Assembly (NCBI GenBank): GCA_963770865.1 | Contig: CAVYRD010000010.1 | Coordinates: 124,001 to 188,000, forward strand | Direction of reading: 5' to 3' | DNA: 64,000 bases | DNA from: Miltoncostaea sp963770865 | GTDB taxonomy: Bacteria; Actinomycetota; Thermoleophilia; Miltoncostaeales; Miltoncostaeaceae | Shown: in pieces, positions 37,050 to 46,670 of the stretch | Numbering within the stretch: the stretch's first letter is position 1 | How the letters are laid out: every line of letters begins with the position of its first letter | Position numbers and translations under genes: made by a program | The notes under the pieces: generated by a model | Seen by the model: the letters and a program-made list of their open reading frames with translations, nothing else | The model's database searches: none | What the model was told of the DNA's origin: nothing

Positions 37050-38061
37050 TTAGCTGCGAAACGCCATCCTCAGGCGGCGCTCGAACTCGTCGCCGTCCCA
37101 GTCCTCCACCCCGATGCGGGGAAGACGGAAGCGGTCGGAGCTCTCGCGGACCGTCGTGACCCGGGTCGAGCAGGCGTAGTCGAAGCCCGGCGCTCCGGAC
37201 CGCGTCGAGGCTCGCCGCTCCGATGCCTCCGTGGGGATAGGCGAAGCCCGGCGACCGGGCGACCGACGATCTCCTCGAGCTCTCGCTTGGATCGCACGAC
37301 CTCGTGTCGTTGCCGCTCGTCGCTGAGCGCCGGGAGGAAGGGGTGGTTGACGGTGTGCGCCCCGACCTCGATGAGGTCGTCCTCGACCAGTCGGGCCAGC
37401 TCCGAGGTGGAGACGCATCGACGGTCGGGCGACAGGACCGGCGGCTCGCCGACGACGGCGTCGCGAAGCCCGCTCAGGACGCCCTCTCGGTCCTCCGCGG
37501 CCAGGTCGCGCAGTGCGGCCCGGAGCTCGAGGAACGCGGAGTGCCGGGGGGTCGGCGGCGCATGACGATCGGCATGCCAATGGCAGTACCGCTGGAGATC
37601 CGTCGCGTGGAACACGGCCGAGCTCCCGAGGTCCCAGCACCGGATGCGGCCGGCGACCTCGACCTGGAGAGGGTCACGCAGTGCGCCCGGTCGAAGGAGG
37701 AGCCGCTCGAGCTCGTCCCACCAGAACGGCGTCGTGCTGCCGACATGTCCGCTGACGACGAACACGGTCGCGGGAAGGTCGTGACGGGCGAGTGCGGGCC
37801 GGGCGATCTCGAGGTTATCGACGTATCCATCGTCGAACGTGATCGCGACCGCGCCCCGCAGGCCGAGACCGATCAGTCACGGCTCGCGCCAGTGTCCGCG
37901 TCGGCACGACGCAGCCCTTTCGAGGCGAGCACGTCGAGATGCTCTGCGAAATGGGCGGGGCTCACCGTCAGGCCGGACGGATCGCCGTCTTCCGAGGCGA
38001 TCCGGTGGTAGAGCAGTATCAGCCCGCCCGGCGCCACGGCCGATCGCAGGCGGCGCGCCAC
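37050..38061 (-). CDS. Polysaccharide deacetylase (NodB domain), frame-broken
   Basis: A minus-strand carbohydrate esterase-4 enzyme. The N-terminal frame from GTG 38061 contains LILLYHRIASEDGDPSGLTV. After a break near 37880 the metal-binding AVAITFDDGYVDNLEIARPA follows in another frame, then VFVVSGHVGSTTPFWWDELE and the HxxxH zinc site in VGAHTVNHPFLPALSDERQR. A last break near 37245 leads to SAGFDYACSTRVTTVRESSD, the normal family end. CE4 enzymes remove N-acetyl groups from polymer sugars. No signal peptide is evident. It probably modifies the polymer produced by the cluster. Confidence 0.65.
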
Positions 38062-38091
38062 GCCGGCGACGCGCGACGCCGGCTCTCATCA

Positions 38092-38720
38092 TCATCTTCC
38101 GGCCGTGGCCTTGACCGCTCGTGCGGTGATGACAAGCTCGTAGGTCGGATCGAGGTGGTCGAGCTCCTCGCGGGTCAACTCCTCGGCCGACAGGCCCTGG
38201 AGGAACGCGGTCGCGACCAGGACGTTCCCATGCGCGCGGACGTCGACGTCGCCGCCGGGGAACGACTGCTCGAGGAGCCGTCGCATGGAGCGCCGCGTGA
38301 AGCTCCAGTACCAGCCGAATCGCTCGTCGCTCCACGTGTCGATCTGCGAGATCCCATTCGCGGTCACGAAGGCCACGCCGCCGGGCTTCAGCAGTCGATG
38401 GACCGTTGCGAGCGTCGTCGCCACGTCGAAGATCGCGGGTAGCACCTGCGTGAGGATGATGCAGTCGAAGCTCTCCGAGGCCACGCCGGCGGCGCCGTCG
38501 CTCAGGTCGGCCACGATCGTCGTGGCCGGATCACCCGCCCGTGGATTGAGGACCTCGGCCGACGGTGACCCGGTCTCCGCCGAAGCGCCGCGTGTACTCG
38601 GAGTCGCCGACCTCGAGCACTCGACCACGGATGTCCTCTGCATGGTCGCTCGAGAAACGCCTCGATGTAGTAGCGGTCGACCGGTCGCCCGCGGTCGAAG
38701 CCGAAGTTGGTGCTCACGGG
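38092..38720 (-). CDS. SAM-dependent methyltransferase (type 11), frame-broken
   Basis: The N-terminal piece STNFGFDRGRPVDRYYIEAF is a common start of actinobacterial sugar or lipid methyltransferases found near glycosyltransferases. The SAM-binding segment (expected VLEVGDSEYTRR) is split by frame changes near 38640. The larger second part reads FDCIILTQVLPAIFDVATTL, then TVHRLLKPGGVAFVTANGIS, the post-motif II/III region of Methyltransf_11. It ends at TGA 38094-38092. The exact start is uncertain (GTG 38717 or slightly upstream). It may methylate the polymer or a sugar-nucleotide intermediate. Confidence 0.55.
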
Positions 38721-38816
38721 CGCGAGCCGCCGGAGGCCTCCCCGCCGGGCCGCTCCCACCGGCGGCGGCCCGGGCGCGGCGCCGATGAGATCGACGATTC
38801 GCCAGATCGACGGGAC

Positions 38817-39721
38817 GCTCAGCGCCCGTCGGCCGAGCGGCGGCCGCGCCGTGACGGGTGCGACGCTCCACCCCTCGGCCGACGCCGATGGCGCGGGCTG
38901 CCACGGGATGGCGCAGGGGCCGAAGCTCTGATCGCACGTCCCGGCGGACAGGGGAGCGCCGTGGCGCATGCTGCGCGAGGTAACCGTCGAGCCACTCCAG
39001 AAAGGCGCGTCGCGTCTCGCGGTGCTGACCGAGGGCATGGGCTCGAGCGGTGCACGAGTCGGGATGCTGGCGATACCGATACCCGCAGGCGCCCGACACG
39101 AATGCCGGCGACTCCAGGCACAGCTTGGCGTGGAACGACCTGGTCGTCGAACATCCCGCGAAAGCAGTCCTCCCAGCCGCCGATCCGGTCGAGGACGGTC
39201 CGCCGGACGATCACGTCGCACAGCGACGCCCACTCGTTGCGCAGGTAGCTTCGCAGCAGGGCTGGAGGCTCCACCAGGCCGTCGACGGGGACCCCGAGAT
39301 CCTGTAGCTCGTCGGCCCTGGTGCCGAGCCCGGCCCAGCTCCACCACCACTCGGCAGGAGCGCAGACGAAGCCCGCACGCGGATGCTCGTCGAGCAGCGA
39401 GACCTGGTCGGACAGCTTCTGCGGCAGCCAGACGTCGTCGGCGTCGAGGAACGCGATGTAGGTCCCGCGGGCCTCGGCGACGCCGAGGTTGCGGGACGCG
39501 CTCCTGCCCCGGTTGTCGTGGCCAGGATGCTCGAGGTATCGAACCCGGTGCGGGAGTCTCTCGGCGTAGTCCTGCGCGATGGCCGTGCTGTCGTCCGAGG
39601 AGCCGTCGTCCACGAGGAGCAGCTCCAGGTCCTCGTGGCTCTGGGCAAGGACGCTGTCGATGGACTCCCGGATGAACCGGGCCTCGTTGAGGAACGGCAC
39701 GATGACCGAAACGAGCGGCAT
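38817..39721 (-). CDS. Family 2 glycosyltransferase, one or more frameshifts
   Basis: From ATG 39721 the GT-A domain reads MPLVSVIVPFLNEARFIRES, then LLLVDDGSSDDSTAIAQDYA and the DxD site TYIAFLDADDVWLPQ. Acceptor-side text includes YLRNEWASLCDVIVRRTVLD and RIGGWEDCFRGMFDDQ, where the frame changes near 39155. The continuation SGACGYRYRQHPDSCTARAH is a typical GT2 tail (YRxHxxS). The C-terminus is uncertain because further frame changes occur before the methyltransferase. It is divergent from the next glycosyltransferase across about 265 bases that should contain two promoters. Confidence 0.7.
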
Positions 39722-39985
39722 GACGGGGGATCCTAGGGAAGAGCAGGCCAGGCGGCGAGCGAGGGGCCTGTGCCGACGGGGGGCGCGCCCGCAGGTCGGC
39801 ACCCCGTAGGTTTCGGACGGACTGAGGCGCGCGCGGCGGAGCCGCAGGCGTCCACGCCCGTCCCCTCAATGGGGCTCTGGGGCCCTGGATCGATGGTCGG
39901 GGATTCGGCGTCCCCGTTCCGGCTGCCCCTCAGTTGGCCAACCTCGAATGCCTCGGCGGAGAAGGTCGGAGATGCAGAGGAAGCA

Positions 39986-41145
39986 GTGGTGAAGGTCGTC
40001 TGCCTCTACACTGAACAGCGCAGTCTGCGGTGGCGCCGAGAACGCCCTTCTCACGCTGGTGGCGGAGCTCGACCGTAGGCGTTGGCGGCCGATCGTGCTC
40101 GCGCGGCCGACGTCGGGGCTCGACCCCCTCCGACGCGCGCTTGACGACCTCCGGGTGGAGATCGTGCCGGTCGAGGCGATGCCTGAGGGGCTGGAGGGTG
40201 CACGGCGGGTCCCTCGCCTCGTCCGGCAGCTCCGCCGTCTGCGCCCGGACGTCTTCCATGCCCACCTGAGCTGGCCGATCGACGCCAAGTTCGCGCTGGC
40301 CGCGGCCCGTCTCGCCCGAATCCCCGCCATTGTCGCCACCGCCCACCTCTTCCTCGACGTGCCGATGGGCCGGGCCCGGCGCGCGCAACAGTGGATCGTC
40401 TCCCGCGGAGTTGACCGCTACATCGCCGTGTCGTCATACGTCGCCGATAGCGTGGGAGCCGGCCTGCCGTGGCCCTCCGAGAGGATCCAGGTCGTGCCGA
40501 ACGGCATCGATCCCGAGAGGTTCACGCGCCCGCGGTCCGCCAAGCTCAAGGGGATCTCACCGGCGCGACCCACGCTCCTTGGTCGCGACGGTGGCACGCC
40601 TCGACAAGCAGAAGGACCACGCGAGCCTGCTCGAGGCGGCCCGTCTCGTGCCGGACGCCGTGTTCGTGCTGGTCGGGGATGGCCCTCTCCGAGAGGAGCT
40701 CGAGGATCGGGCGACCCGGCTCGGTGTCGAGGAAAGGGTTCTGTTCCTCGGCTGGCGGGAGGACATCCCTGAGGTGCTCGCCTGCGCGGATCTGTTCGTC
40801 CTGCCGTCGCTGTACGAGGGTCTGCCGCTCGCGCTGCTGGAAGCTATGGCGGCGGGACTGCCGATCGTCGCCACCGCGATCGGCGGCACCTCGGAAGCGG
40901 TCGTAGACGGGGTCACGGGTCTCCTCGTTCCGCCGGGCGAACCACGATCCCTCGCCGCGGCGATCCGCCGAGCGCTCGACGATGAGGGCCTGGCTCGTCG
41001 CCTCGGCGCGGCCTCGCGAGAGCGGGTCCGCCGAGAGTTCTCGGCCGCTGCGATGGCACGACGGACCGTGTCGATCTACGAGGAGTGCCTAGATTGTGAG
41101 CGGCGAAGGCCGGTGCGAATGAAACGAGCGATGGGGGGGAGTTGA
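39986..41145 (+). CDS. Family 4 glycosyltransferase, two frameshifts
   Basis: A plus-strand GT-B enzyme of about 385 residues. The GTGGTG at 39986 starts VVKVVCLYTEQRS; after a break near 40030 the text is NALLTLVAELDRRRWRPIVL, LRPDVFHAHLSWPIDAKFAL and IQVVPNGIDPERF. A second break near 40575 leads to ATVARLDKQKDHASLLEAAR, FVLVGDGPLREELEDRATRL and the donor-binding E-x7-E region PSLYEGLPLALLEAMAAGLP. The overall layout is close to WcaL/TuaC-type exopolysaccharide enzymes. It begins a plus-strand unit with the GT61 gene. Confidence 0.7.
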
Positions 41146-41218
41146 TCATGGAAGTCCCCAGCGTCGAGAGCCCATCCAGGGACGGTCCGGCCTACCCCCA
41201 GAGTCAGGCGAGCCGCGT

Positions 41219-42379
41219 GTGACGAGGCTCCTGGATTCAACCCCTCGTCTGAGACATCGGATCCATCGAACGGTTGACCGAGCGGTCGTGCCGCTCGTGA
41301 GACGAACGTGCCGTCTGGCGGGCAGACGGGTTTCGGTCGTCGGGACCGGCATGGGCTCGGCGACCTTCCTCGAGGTCGAGGCCCCACGTCGGGTGGCCGT
41401 GCGGGGACCCGTGGCGACAATCGACCGCGATCCAGCGGGGTTCGCGGCTCTTGTCGAGCGCGTGGGGCGGGGTTACGAGCTGTCGGCGTCGGGCGTGCTG
41501 ACCCTGCCCGGCGGACGGTTTCACCTTCCGAGCGGGATCGTCTCCGTTTCCGGCCTCTTCCCCGATGAGGCGATCCCACTCGACGGGTTCCCGTACAGCT
41601 GGCAGCTCACGCCCAGCCTCAAGACGCTCTGGTCGCCTGCGACGACGGTGCCCGACGGCTACCTCGTCTCACCGCAGCTCTCACACGGCTACTACCACTG
41701 GGTGTGCGAGGTCCTCCCCCTCGCGCTGCTCTGCGCTGAGTCGGATGAGAGCGGCACGCTGCCCCTGTACGTCGGGGCGGAGCTCCCTCCCTTCGTGTCC
41801 TCATACCTCGAGCTCGTCGGACTGGGAGCCAGGATCGTTCCCCTCGGATCCGGCGTCTACCGCTGCAACCGCTTACGGGTTCCGGTGTTTCCGGGGGGCG
41901 CGGAGTGGCCGTCTCCGGACCACCTGCTGGCGACGCGGCGACGGGTGCTCGACGCGCTGGGACCGGCACCCCGAAGGCGCCATCGTCTGCTCATCACCCG
42001 GCAGGACGCCGTCGACAGGCGTCTGGTCAACGAGGACGAGTTGCTCGGCTGTCCGAGTCTCGGCTTGGAGCGGATCAGTCTGGACGGCATGACCGTTCGC
42101 GAGCAGGTCTCGTCCTTCCGCGACGCCGAGCTCATCGTCTCGCCCCATGGCGCCGGCCTGGCGAATATGCTCTTCGCCCCGAGCGACTGCCGGGTGGTCG
42201 AGCTAGTCGGCGCCAAGCATTTCTCGGCCTGCTACATGGTGATCGCCTCCGTGCTCGGGCAGCCGTATGCCTACGTCGCCGCGAGTCACAGGGGAAGGGA
42301 CCTCAGCGTCGACGTCTCCGACGTCAGGAACGTCATCGAGAGTCTTGAGGCGGTCGAGGAGAACGATGTTGCGCGCTGA
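41219..42379 (+). CDS. Family 61 glycosyltransferase (DUF563)
   Basis: A 386-residue protein in one frame from GTG 41219. The GT61 signatures are LSHGYYHWVCEVLPLALLCA (HWxxExLP-like), RRHRLLITRQDAVDRRLVNE (ITRxxAxxRR-like) and ELIVSPHGAGLANMLFAPSD (HGAGLxNxxF), in the usual order. Bacterial GT61 proteins occur in capsule and exopolysaccharide loci. No signal peptide is seen, so it should act in the cytoplasm. It follows the GT4 gene by 73 bases and precedes the sulfotransferase remnant directly. Confidence 0.85.
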   Translation: MTRLLDSTPRLRHRIHRTVDRAVVPLVRRTCRLAGRRVSVVGTGMGSATFLEVEAPRRVAVRGPVATIDRDPAGFAALVERVGRGYELSASGVLTLPGGRFHLPSGIVSVSGLFPDEAIPLDGFPYSWQLTPSLKTLWSPATTVPDGYLVSPQLSHGYYHWVCEVLPLALLCAESDESGTLPLYVGAELPPFVSSYLELVGLGARIVPLGSGVYRCNRLRVPVFPGGAEWPSPDHLLATRRRVLDALGPAPRRRHRLLITRQDAVDRRLVNEDELLGCPSLGLERISLDGMTVREQVSSFRDAELIVSPHGAGLANMLFAPSDCRVVELVGAKHFSACYMVIASVLGQPYAYVAASHRGRDLSVDVSDVRNVIESLEAVEENDVAR

Positions 42380-42981
42380 CGCCGGATCTCATTTCCGGGT
42401 GCAGGGGCTTCTCGGCGCCCGGTGTATGGCCCAATCTCTTCGTCGTAGAAGTCGCCCGGGCAGGCACCTCTTCGATCGCCGCATATTTCGGCCAGCACCC
42501 TGGCGTGTTCATGTCACCGCTCAAGGAGCCGTACTACTTCAGCGACGATTACGTCGCCCACGCACCCTTCCCCAAGGACCGCGACGCCTACCTCGCGCTC
42601 TCTTCGCCGGCGTCGGCGGTGAGCGGTGGGTCGCCGAGGCGAGCACGGCGTACTTCTGGGACCCCACGAGTCCCGAGCGGATCGCCGCCTGCTGCCCCGA
42701 TGCGCGCGTCGTGATCTCGCTGCGTGACCCCGTCGCCCGGGCTTACTCGGGACATTGGCACGCCGTCCAGTTCGGCGGCGAGTCACGTTCGTTCGACCAG
42801 TGCGGCCCGACTCCTCGCCCGGCACCTGGTTCCGACGCGGCTGCACGCGAGGGCGGAAGGCATGTTGCGCGCCAAGCAGGTTCCCGGGATCTCCGAGGGC
42901 TCGCGCCGCGTCCTCGAGAGCCTCTACGAGATCGAGCGCGGGCCGCTGCAGGAGTCCCTGTTCCGCCCCCGGCCCTGGTGA
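42379..42981 (+). pseudogene. Sulfotransferase, internally deleted and frame-broken
   Basis: A PAPS-dependent sulfotransferase remnant. The 5'-phosphate loop appears as LFVVEVARAGTSSIAAYFGQ, with QHPGVFMSPLKEPYYFSDDY after it. The 3'-phosphate motif is RVVISLRDPVARAYSGHWHA. Next comes a jump: the middle 90-100 residues (including the usual E-DL motif) are missing, and the text resumes VPTRLHARAEGMLRAKQVPG and SEGSRRVLESLYEIERGPLQ, the family end. At least two frame changes are also present. The large deletion cannot be explained by a single-base sequence error. It suggests the polymer once carried, or still carries by other means, sulfate groups. Confidence 0.6.
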
Positions 42982-43039
42982 TGCCGCCGGCCGCGCCCGG
43001 ACCGGCGGTGCGGGACGGGTGGCCGGGCTGCCCTTTGAG

Positions 43040-44566
43040 TCAGTCCGTCCAGGGGGGTTGGACCTTCCCCGCGGCAAGTGCCGCGAACTCGTTTCCTGCA
43101 TATGCCGTCGAGGCGACCCCTGCCGCGAAGGCATCTTGCGCGGTGGGGGACGTCTCGATGCGCCAGTCCATGCCGTCCGTGTCCCAGTCGAACCACACCA
43201 CCGCTCCGATCCGAGTGAGCGCGGGAATGCGCGCGAGGGCGTCGGCAATCCAGGTGGCCTTGGAGCCGCCGTACTCGCTTGAGCCGATCTCTGCGAGCAT
43301 TACCGGCTTGTCCGGAGCTACGACCGCGAGCGCGTCGTACGTCGGCTTGAACACCTGGTCGAACGTGCGCCAGCTTTCAGGACGCGCCGGGTTCGTTCCC
43401 CAGTTGTAGCCGTCGATCGCGACCCAGTCGACGTAGGCGTCCCCTGGGTAGACCTCGCTCAGTGGGATGCTGCCCGGGTAGATCGTGTTCGGGCTCCATA
43501 CCCAGGTGACGTTGGTGGCGCCGACCGCTGTGAAGATGTCGTGGACGTGGCGCCAGGCCGCGACATAGTCACCGGGGGCGTTGCCGTTCGTCCGGTCGGA
43601 CCAGGGATACCAGTCGCCGTTCATCTCGTGGGCGAACCGCAGGAAGAGGGGGTGGCCCCAGTCGCGTGCGCCGGCTGCCCATGACGCGATGTAGGCGTCG
43701 AAGTCGCCCGCAATGATCCTGGCCAGCGCGAACTCGGGCTGCTGGGGAGACCCCCCGGCGGACGAGTCCCACGGGCTCCAGTCGACCAGCGGGATGGCCC
43801 CGTGATCGCGAACCCGCTGGTGGTCGTTGGTATAGAAGGGCTGGAGGACGCCGTCTCTCCGCCAGAACTGGCCGTAGTGGACGATCGACACCCCCTTGCC
43901 GGCATGCTGCTCGAAGAGCGACAGAGACGTCATGTCCCAGGGTGGATCGTCGCGGGCCGGCCCGTATGCGTCGCCGTCGATGTACGCGCCCCACAGGATG
44001 CGGTGCGGAGGTGGGTCGATGGACGGGGGCGGAGCGGGTGACGGGTCGGCATTCACGGTCTGCGGCGCATCGGGCGACGCGCTTGCTCTCCTCTTGGGAG
44101 CCGTCCATGTTGTGGCACATGAGGCAGACGCACGGCCCTGTCGAGCGAGCGCTCGGCTGATGCGGCGCGGGGGCCCACCGGCGCGTGTGACGGTGAACGT
44201 TACCCGTACCCGGCCCCTGGTGGCGCTGCGCGGCTCGATCCATCCCTCCGCACCGGTGAAGCGCCCGTCGGCGGGTCGGATGGCCGCAACGCGGACTCCG
44301 CCGACGTCGAGGCGTCCGATTCGAACGTTCGTGAGGGCGGTGGAGCGCACCACGACGTGCACTCGGTGGTCTGCACTGCAGGGCCGCAGCGCCATGCCGA
44401 GCGAGGGGCGGTGTTGGTCCAAAGCCGACGCCGGCCCGAGGGCGCGGAGGATTGCGGGCGGCGTCGTCGCCGGCACGACGGGCGCGTGACCCCGCGCGGA
44501 CGCTCCGAGGCCGACTGCGGCCGTGACCGCAAGAACGGATGCGGCCGTTGCTGGAATCCATTCCAT
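43040..44566 (-). CDS. Secreted glycoside hydrolase family 26, second paralogue
   Basis: A 508-residue secreted enzyme with a signal peptide (residues 1-28, ATAASVLAVTAAVGLGASAR). Residues 40-150 form a strand-rich domain with no clear family, then a proline-rich linker, then the GH26 barrel from WGAYIDGDAYGPARDDPPW. The acid/base glutamate lies in LFLRFAHEMNGDWYPWSDRT and the nucleophile in VMLAEIGSSEYGGSKATW. The barrel closely resembles that of 17651-19159, e.g. the shared GYNWGTNPA and NVTWVW motifs, but here the accessory domain is N-terminal. It is likely to cut beta-linked mannan-type or gluco-type chains outside the cell. Confidence 0.85.
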   Translation of the reverse strand: MEWIPATAASVLAVTAAVGLGASARGHAPVVPATTPPAILRALGPASALDQHRPSLGMALRPCSADHRVHVVVRSTALTNVRIGRLDVGGVRVAAIRPADGRFTGAEGWIEPRSATRGRVRVTFTVTRAGGPPRRISRALARQGRASASCATTWTAPKRRASASPDAPQTVNADPSPAPPPSIDPPPHRILWGAYIDGDAYGPARDDPPWDMTSLSLFEQHAGKGVSIVHYGQFWRRDGVLQPFYTNDHQRVRDHGAIPLVDWSPWDSSAGGSPQQPEFALARIIAGDFDAYIASWAAGARDWGHPLFLRFAHEMNGDWYPWSDRTNGNAPGDYVAAWRHVHDIFTAVGATNVTWVWSPNTIYPGSIPLSEVYPGDAYVDWVAIDGYNWGTNPARPESWRTFDQVFKPTYDALAVVAPDKPVMLAEIGSSEYGGSKATWIADALARIPALTRIGAVVWFDWDTDGMDWRIETSPTAQDAFAAGVASTAYAGNEFAALAAGKVQPPWTD

Positions 44567-44792
44567 CGCGCTGCCCCTGGCCCGGCATGCCGGTGCGAGA
44601 TCGATCCGTCCGCTTGGTTATCGGCGGGCAGGCGCCAACGCTTCATGCGTCATCGGAGGGTTTGAGGGCGTGCGCCCGCCGCCCCTTGGCCGAGATGCCG
44701 CTTGCAGCGAGCTGGCGAGCGCGCGTCCGATTTGCGCCCGGGCGCCACGTCGCATGGCGGCCGGACAGGCTTGCTCTGATTGGATATGAGGG

Positions 44793-45455
44793 ATGGCTAC
44801 TGACCGCTTCACCGCCGGCGCGGTCGCCGTGGCAGCGGCCCTATCGGTCACCTGTCTGGCGCTGCTCGGCGTGCGGCTCGCCCAAAGCGGCGAGCCGACG
44901 TTCGAGTTCATGGCGTGGAACCTCCTCCTCGCGTGGATCCCGCTTGTGTTGACGGCCGCACTGCCGCCGGTCGGAGGTCGCTGGTCGCGACGGGCCGCGT
45001 GGCCGCTCCTCGTCGTCTGGCTGCTGTTCCTTCCGAACGCGCCGTACCTGGTCACGGATCTGGTCCACCTGCCCGGTCGCCCCGCCGGATCCCCGGTGAT
45101 CGACCTCGTGGTGTTCCCCGCCTTCGCCGCGGCAGGGCTCTTCATCGGCGGCGTGTCGCTGCACATGGCCAACCGGGCGCTCGCCGCCCGGCTCGGGGCG
45201 CGCACCGCGGGCGTCCTCACCGCCGCGTGCATCGTCCTGGCGGGGGTCGGCATGTACATCGGGCGGGTGCTGCAGTGGAACTCCTGGGACGTCGTTACGA
45301 GTCCCGGGGCGCTGTTCGCCGCCCTCGCCGAGCGGATGGCCGACCCCTGGTCGCTTGCCGCGGCGCTCGCCCTGAGCGCGGTCTGTGCAGGGTGCGTCGC
45401 CATCGCCTACGCGCTCGTCCGCTCCCTGGCGGGGCACGCCGCACGGCGTGCGTAG
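44793..45455 (+). CDS. DUF1361 membrane protein
   Basis: A 220-residue protein with six or seven hydrophobic helices. The family hallmarks are FEFMAWNLLLAWIPLVLTAA near residue 35, then LLVVWLLFLPNAPYLVTDLV followed by HL, and the aromatic loop VLQWNSWDVVTSP. DUF1361 proteins are of unknown function and occur widely in bacteria. ATG 44793 is preceded by TATGAGGG, perhaps a mix of promoter -10 and ribosome site. It diverges from the GH26 gene across 226 bases. An 18-base palindrome lies 75 bases after its stop. Confidence 0.75.
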   Translation: MATDRFTAGAVAVAAALSVTCLALLGVRLAQSGEPTFEFMAWNLLLAWIPLVLTAALPPVGGRWSRRAAWPLLVVWLLFLPNAPYLVTDLVHLPGRPAGSPVIDLVVFPAFAAAGLFIGGVSLHMANRALAARLGARTAGVLTAACIVLAGVGMYIGRVLQWNSWDVVTSPGALFAALAERMADPWSLAAALALSAVCAGCVAIAYALVRSLAGHAARRA

Positions 45456-45530
45456 CCGCCCCCTGGTCGGCTTCGCCCGCTCCCCCGTGAGGCCGACTCG
45501 AGGACGGGCTTCGCCGTCACCTCGCCTGGA

Positions 45531-45548
45531 CAGGGGCGATCGCCCCTG
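45531..45548. promoter_or_regulatory. 18-bp perfect palindrome
   Basis: CAGGGGCGATCGCCCCTG is identical to its reverse complement over all 18 bases, with GCGATCGC at its centre. It lies between the DUF1361 gene and the HTH protein gene, 160 bases before the latter. It could be an operator for that HTH protein, a terminator stem with no loop, or a modification-related site. No T-tract follows. Confidence 0.5.
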
Positions 45549-45707
45549 GCTGAGGCCGTCACACCCGGTCCCGGGACGCCGGTCGGGGGCCGAGGCCTCC
45601 GCGAATTGCCTGTAAGGAACCTGAGGCCGGGTGCGGCGCCTCGACGAGTCGTGGTTAAATCGCGGTCCGCGAAAAGCGCAAGCGATCCGACGCGAAGGGG
45701 TGGCGAG

Positions 45708-46172
45708 GTGGCGGAACCGAACGAGGCAGAGAACCGGCGGATCATCGCCGCGCGCCAGCGGCGCATGGCGGTCCAGATGAGTCGCGCCGGGGAGTCCATG
45801 GAGGCGATCGCCACCCGCCTCGGCGTCACCCGCGGGGCCGCCCGCAAGATGGTCACGCGCGAGGCGCGCGAGTTCGCCGACCACAACCAGACCGACGACC
45901 GCCGGATGGTGCACGTCGAGGCGCTGATGGAGCTCTGGCGCGCGCTCTACGGCCCGGCGACCAACGGCGACCTCGACGCCGTCGACCGCTTCCTGAAGGT
46001 GGAGGAGCGCCTGTCGCGCCTCCTCGCCCTCGACCTCGCCGACCTCTACGCGTTGGGCCTGGCGACGCCGCCCGAGGGCGCCAAGCCCGGCCAGTCGGCC
46101 CCGGAGGCGAACGGGACCACGCCGCACCCCGAGGGCGAGGCCGCCGAGCGCCGCTTCGTCCGCTCCACCTAG
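45708..46172 (+). CDS. HTH protein resembling phage terminase small subunit-like proteins
   Basis: A 154-residue soluble protein from GTG 45708, preceded by AAGGGG. Residues 12-60 hold a helix-turn-helix region, AGESMEAIATRLGVTRGAAR. A helical segment follows: MVHVEALMELWRALYGPATN, DLDAVDRFLKVEERLSRLLA. The second segment resembles the 'GDxxAVDRxLxIxERRxxLLGLD' pattern of terminase-small-subunit-like and other mobile-element proteins. The C-terminus is disordered and acidic. No other phage gene is near, so it may be a domesticated DNA-binding protein. A strong hairpin follows its stop. Function unknown. Confidence 0.55.
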   Translation: MAEPNEAENRRIIAARQRRMAVQMSRAGESMEAIATRLGVTRGAARKMVTREAREFADHNQTDDRRMVHVEALMELWRALYGPATNGDLDAVDRFLKVEERLSRLLALDLADLYALGLATPPEGAKPGQSAPEANGTTPHPEGEAAERRFVRST

Positions 46173-46186
46173 GTCCCGCGCGCCAT

Positions 46187-46214
46187 CGGCGGGCCGCCGC
46201 GGGGCGGCCCGCCG
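46187..46214. terminator. Bidirectional hairpin between converging genes
   Basis: A 12-base stem (46187-46198 with 46203-46214) around the loop GCGG is perfectly paired. It lies between the converging HTH and acetyltransferase genes, ending 8 bases before the latter's stop, and lacks a T-tract. It probably stops transcription from both sides. Confidence 0.65.
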
Positions 46215-46221
46215 AGCGGGG

Positions 46222-46650
46222 CTACGAGCGGGTGCGGATGAAGGCGGTCAGCCCGTACGAGGTGACCGGCACCATGCCGAGCCGGCGGTAGAAGCCCTCG
46301 GCCCCCCGCTCGGCGACGAGCACCTGGTGGTGGAACGTCTCCATCGGGTAGTGCTCGAGGATCGACTCGGCCAGGGTGCGCCCGATGCCCATGCGCTGGC
46401 GGTCGGGCGCCACCAGGATGTCGGCGATGTAGACGGCGAAGGCCTCGTCGGACATGGCCCGGGCGAAGCCCACCACCCGGTCCCCCTCGAGCGCGACCAC
46501 CGAGTAGGACGAGCGCTCGATCGCCACCCGCAGCCGCCGGGGGTCGCCCGCGTGCGTCCAGTCGTGGGCGCGGTAGAGGGCGATGATGCCCGCGAAGTGC
46601 TCTGCGACGTCGGCCTCGCGGATGAGCACGGGTGGGCGGGTGGTGGTCAT
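46222..46650 (-). CDS. GNAT-family N-acetyltransferase
   Basis: A 142-residue acetyltransferase. GNAT hallmarks are SYSVVALEGDRVVGFARAMS and the acetyl-CoA loop ILVAPDRQRMGIGRTLAESI (Q/RxxGxG/A type: RQRMGIG), followed by VLVAERGAEGFYRRLGMVPV, the family end. ATG 46650 lies 34 bases from the leuS start on the other strand, so the two genes share a promoter region. The substrate cannot be predicted; such stand-alone enzymes often acetylate small amines or protein N-termini. Confidence 0.8.
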   Translation of the reverse strand: MTTTRPPVLIREADVAEHFAGIIALYRAHDWTHAGDPRRLRVAIERSSYSVVALEGDRVVGFARAMSDEAFAVYIADILVAPDRQRMGIGRTLAESILEHYPMETFHHQVLVAERGAEGFYRRLGMVPVTSYGLTAFIRTRS

Positions 46651-46670
46651 GAGGCCTCGTAACCGTATGC

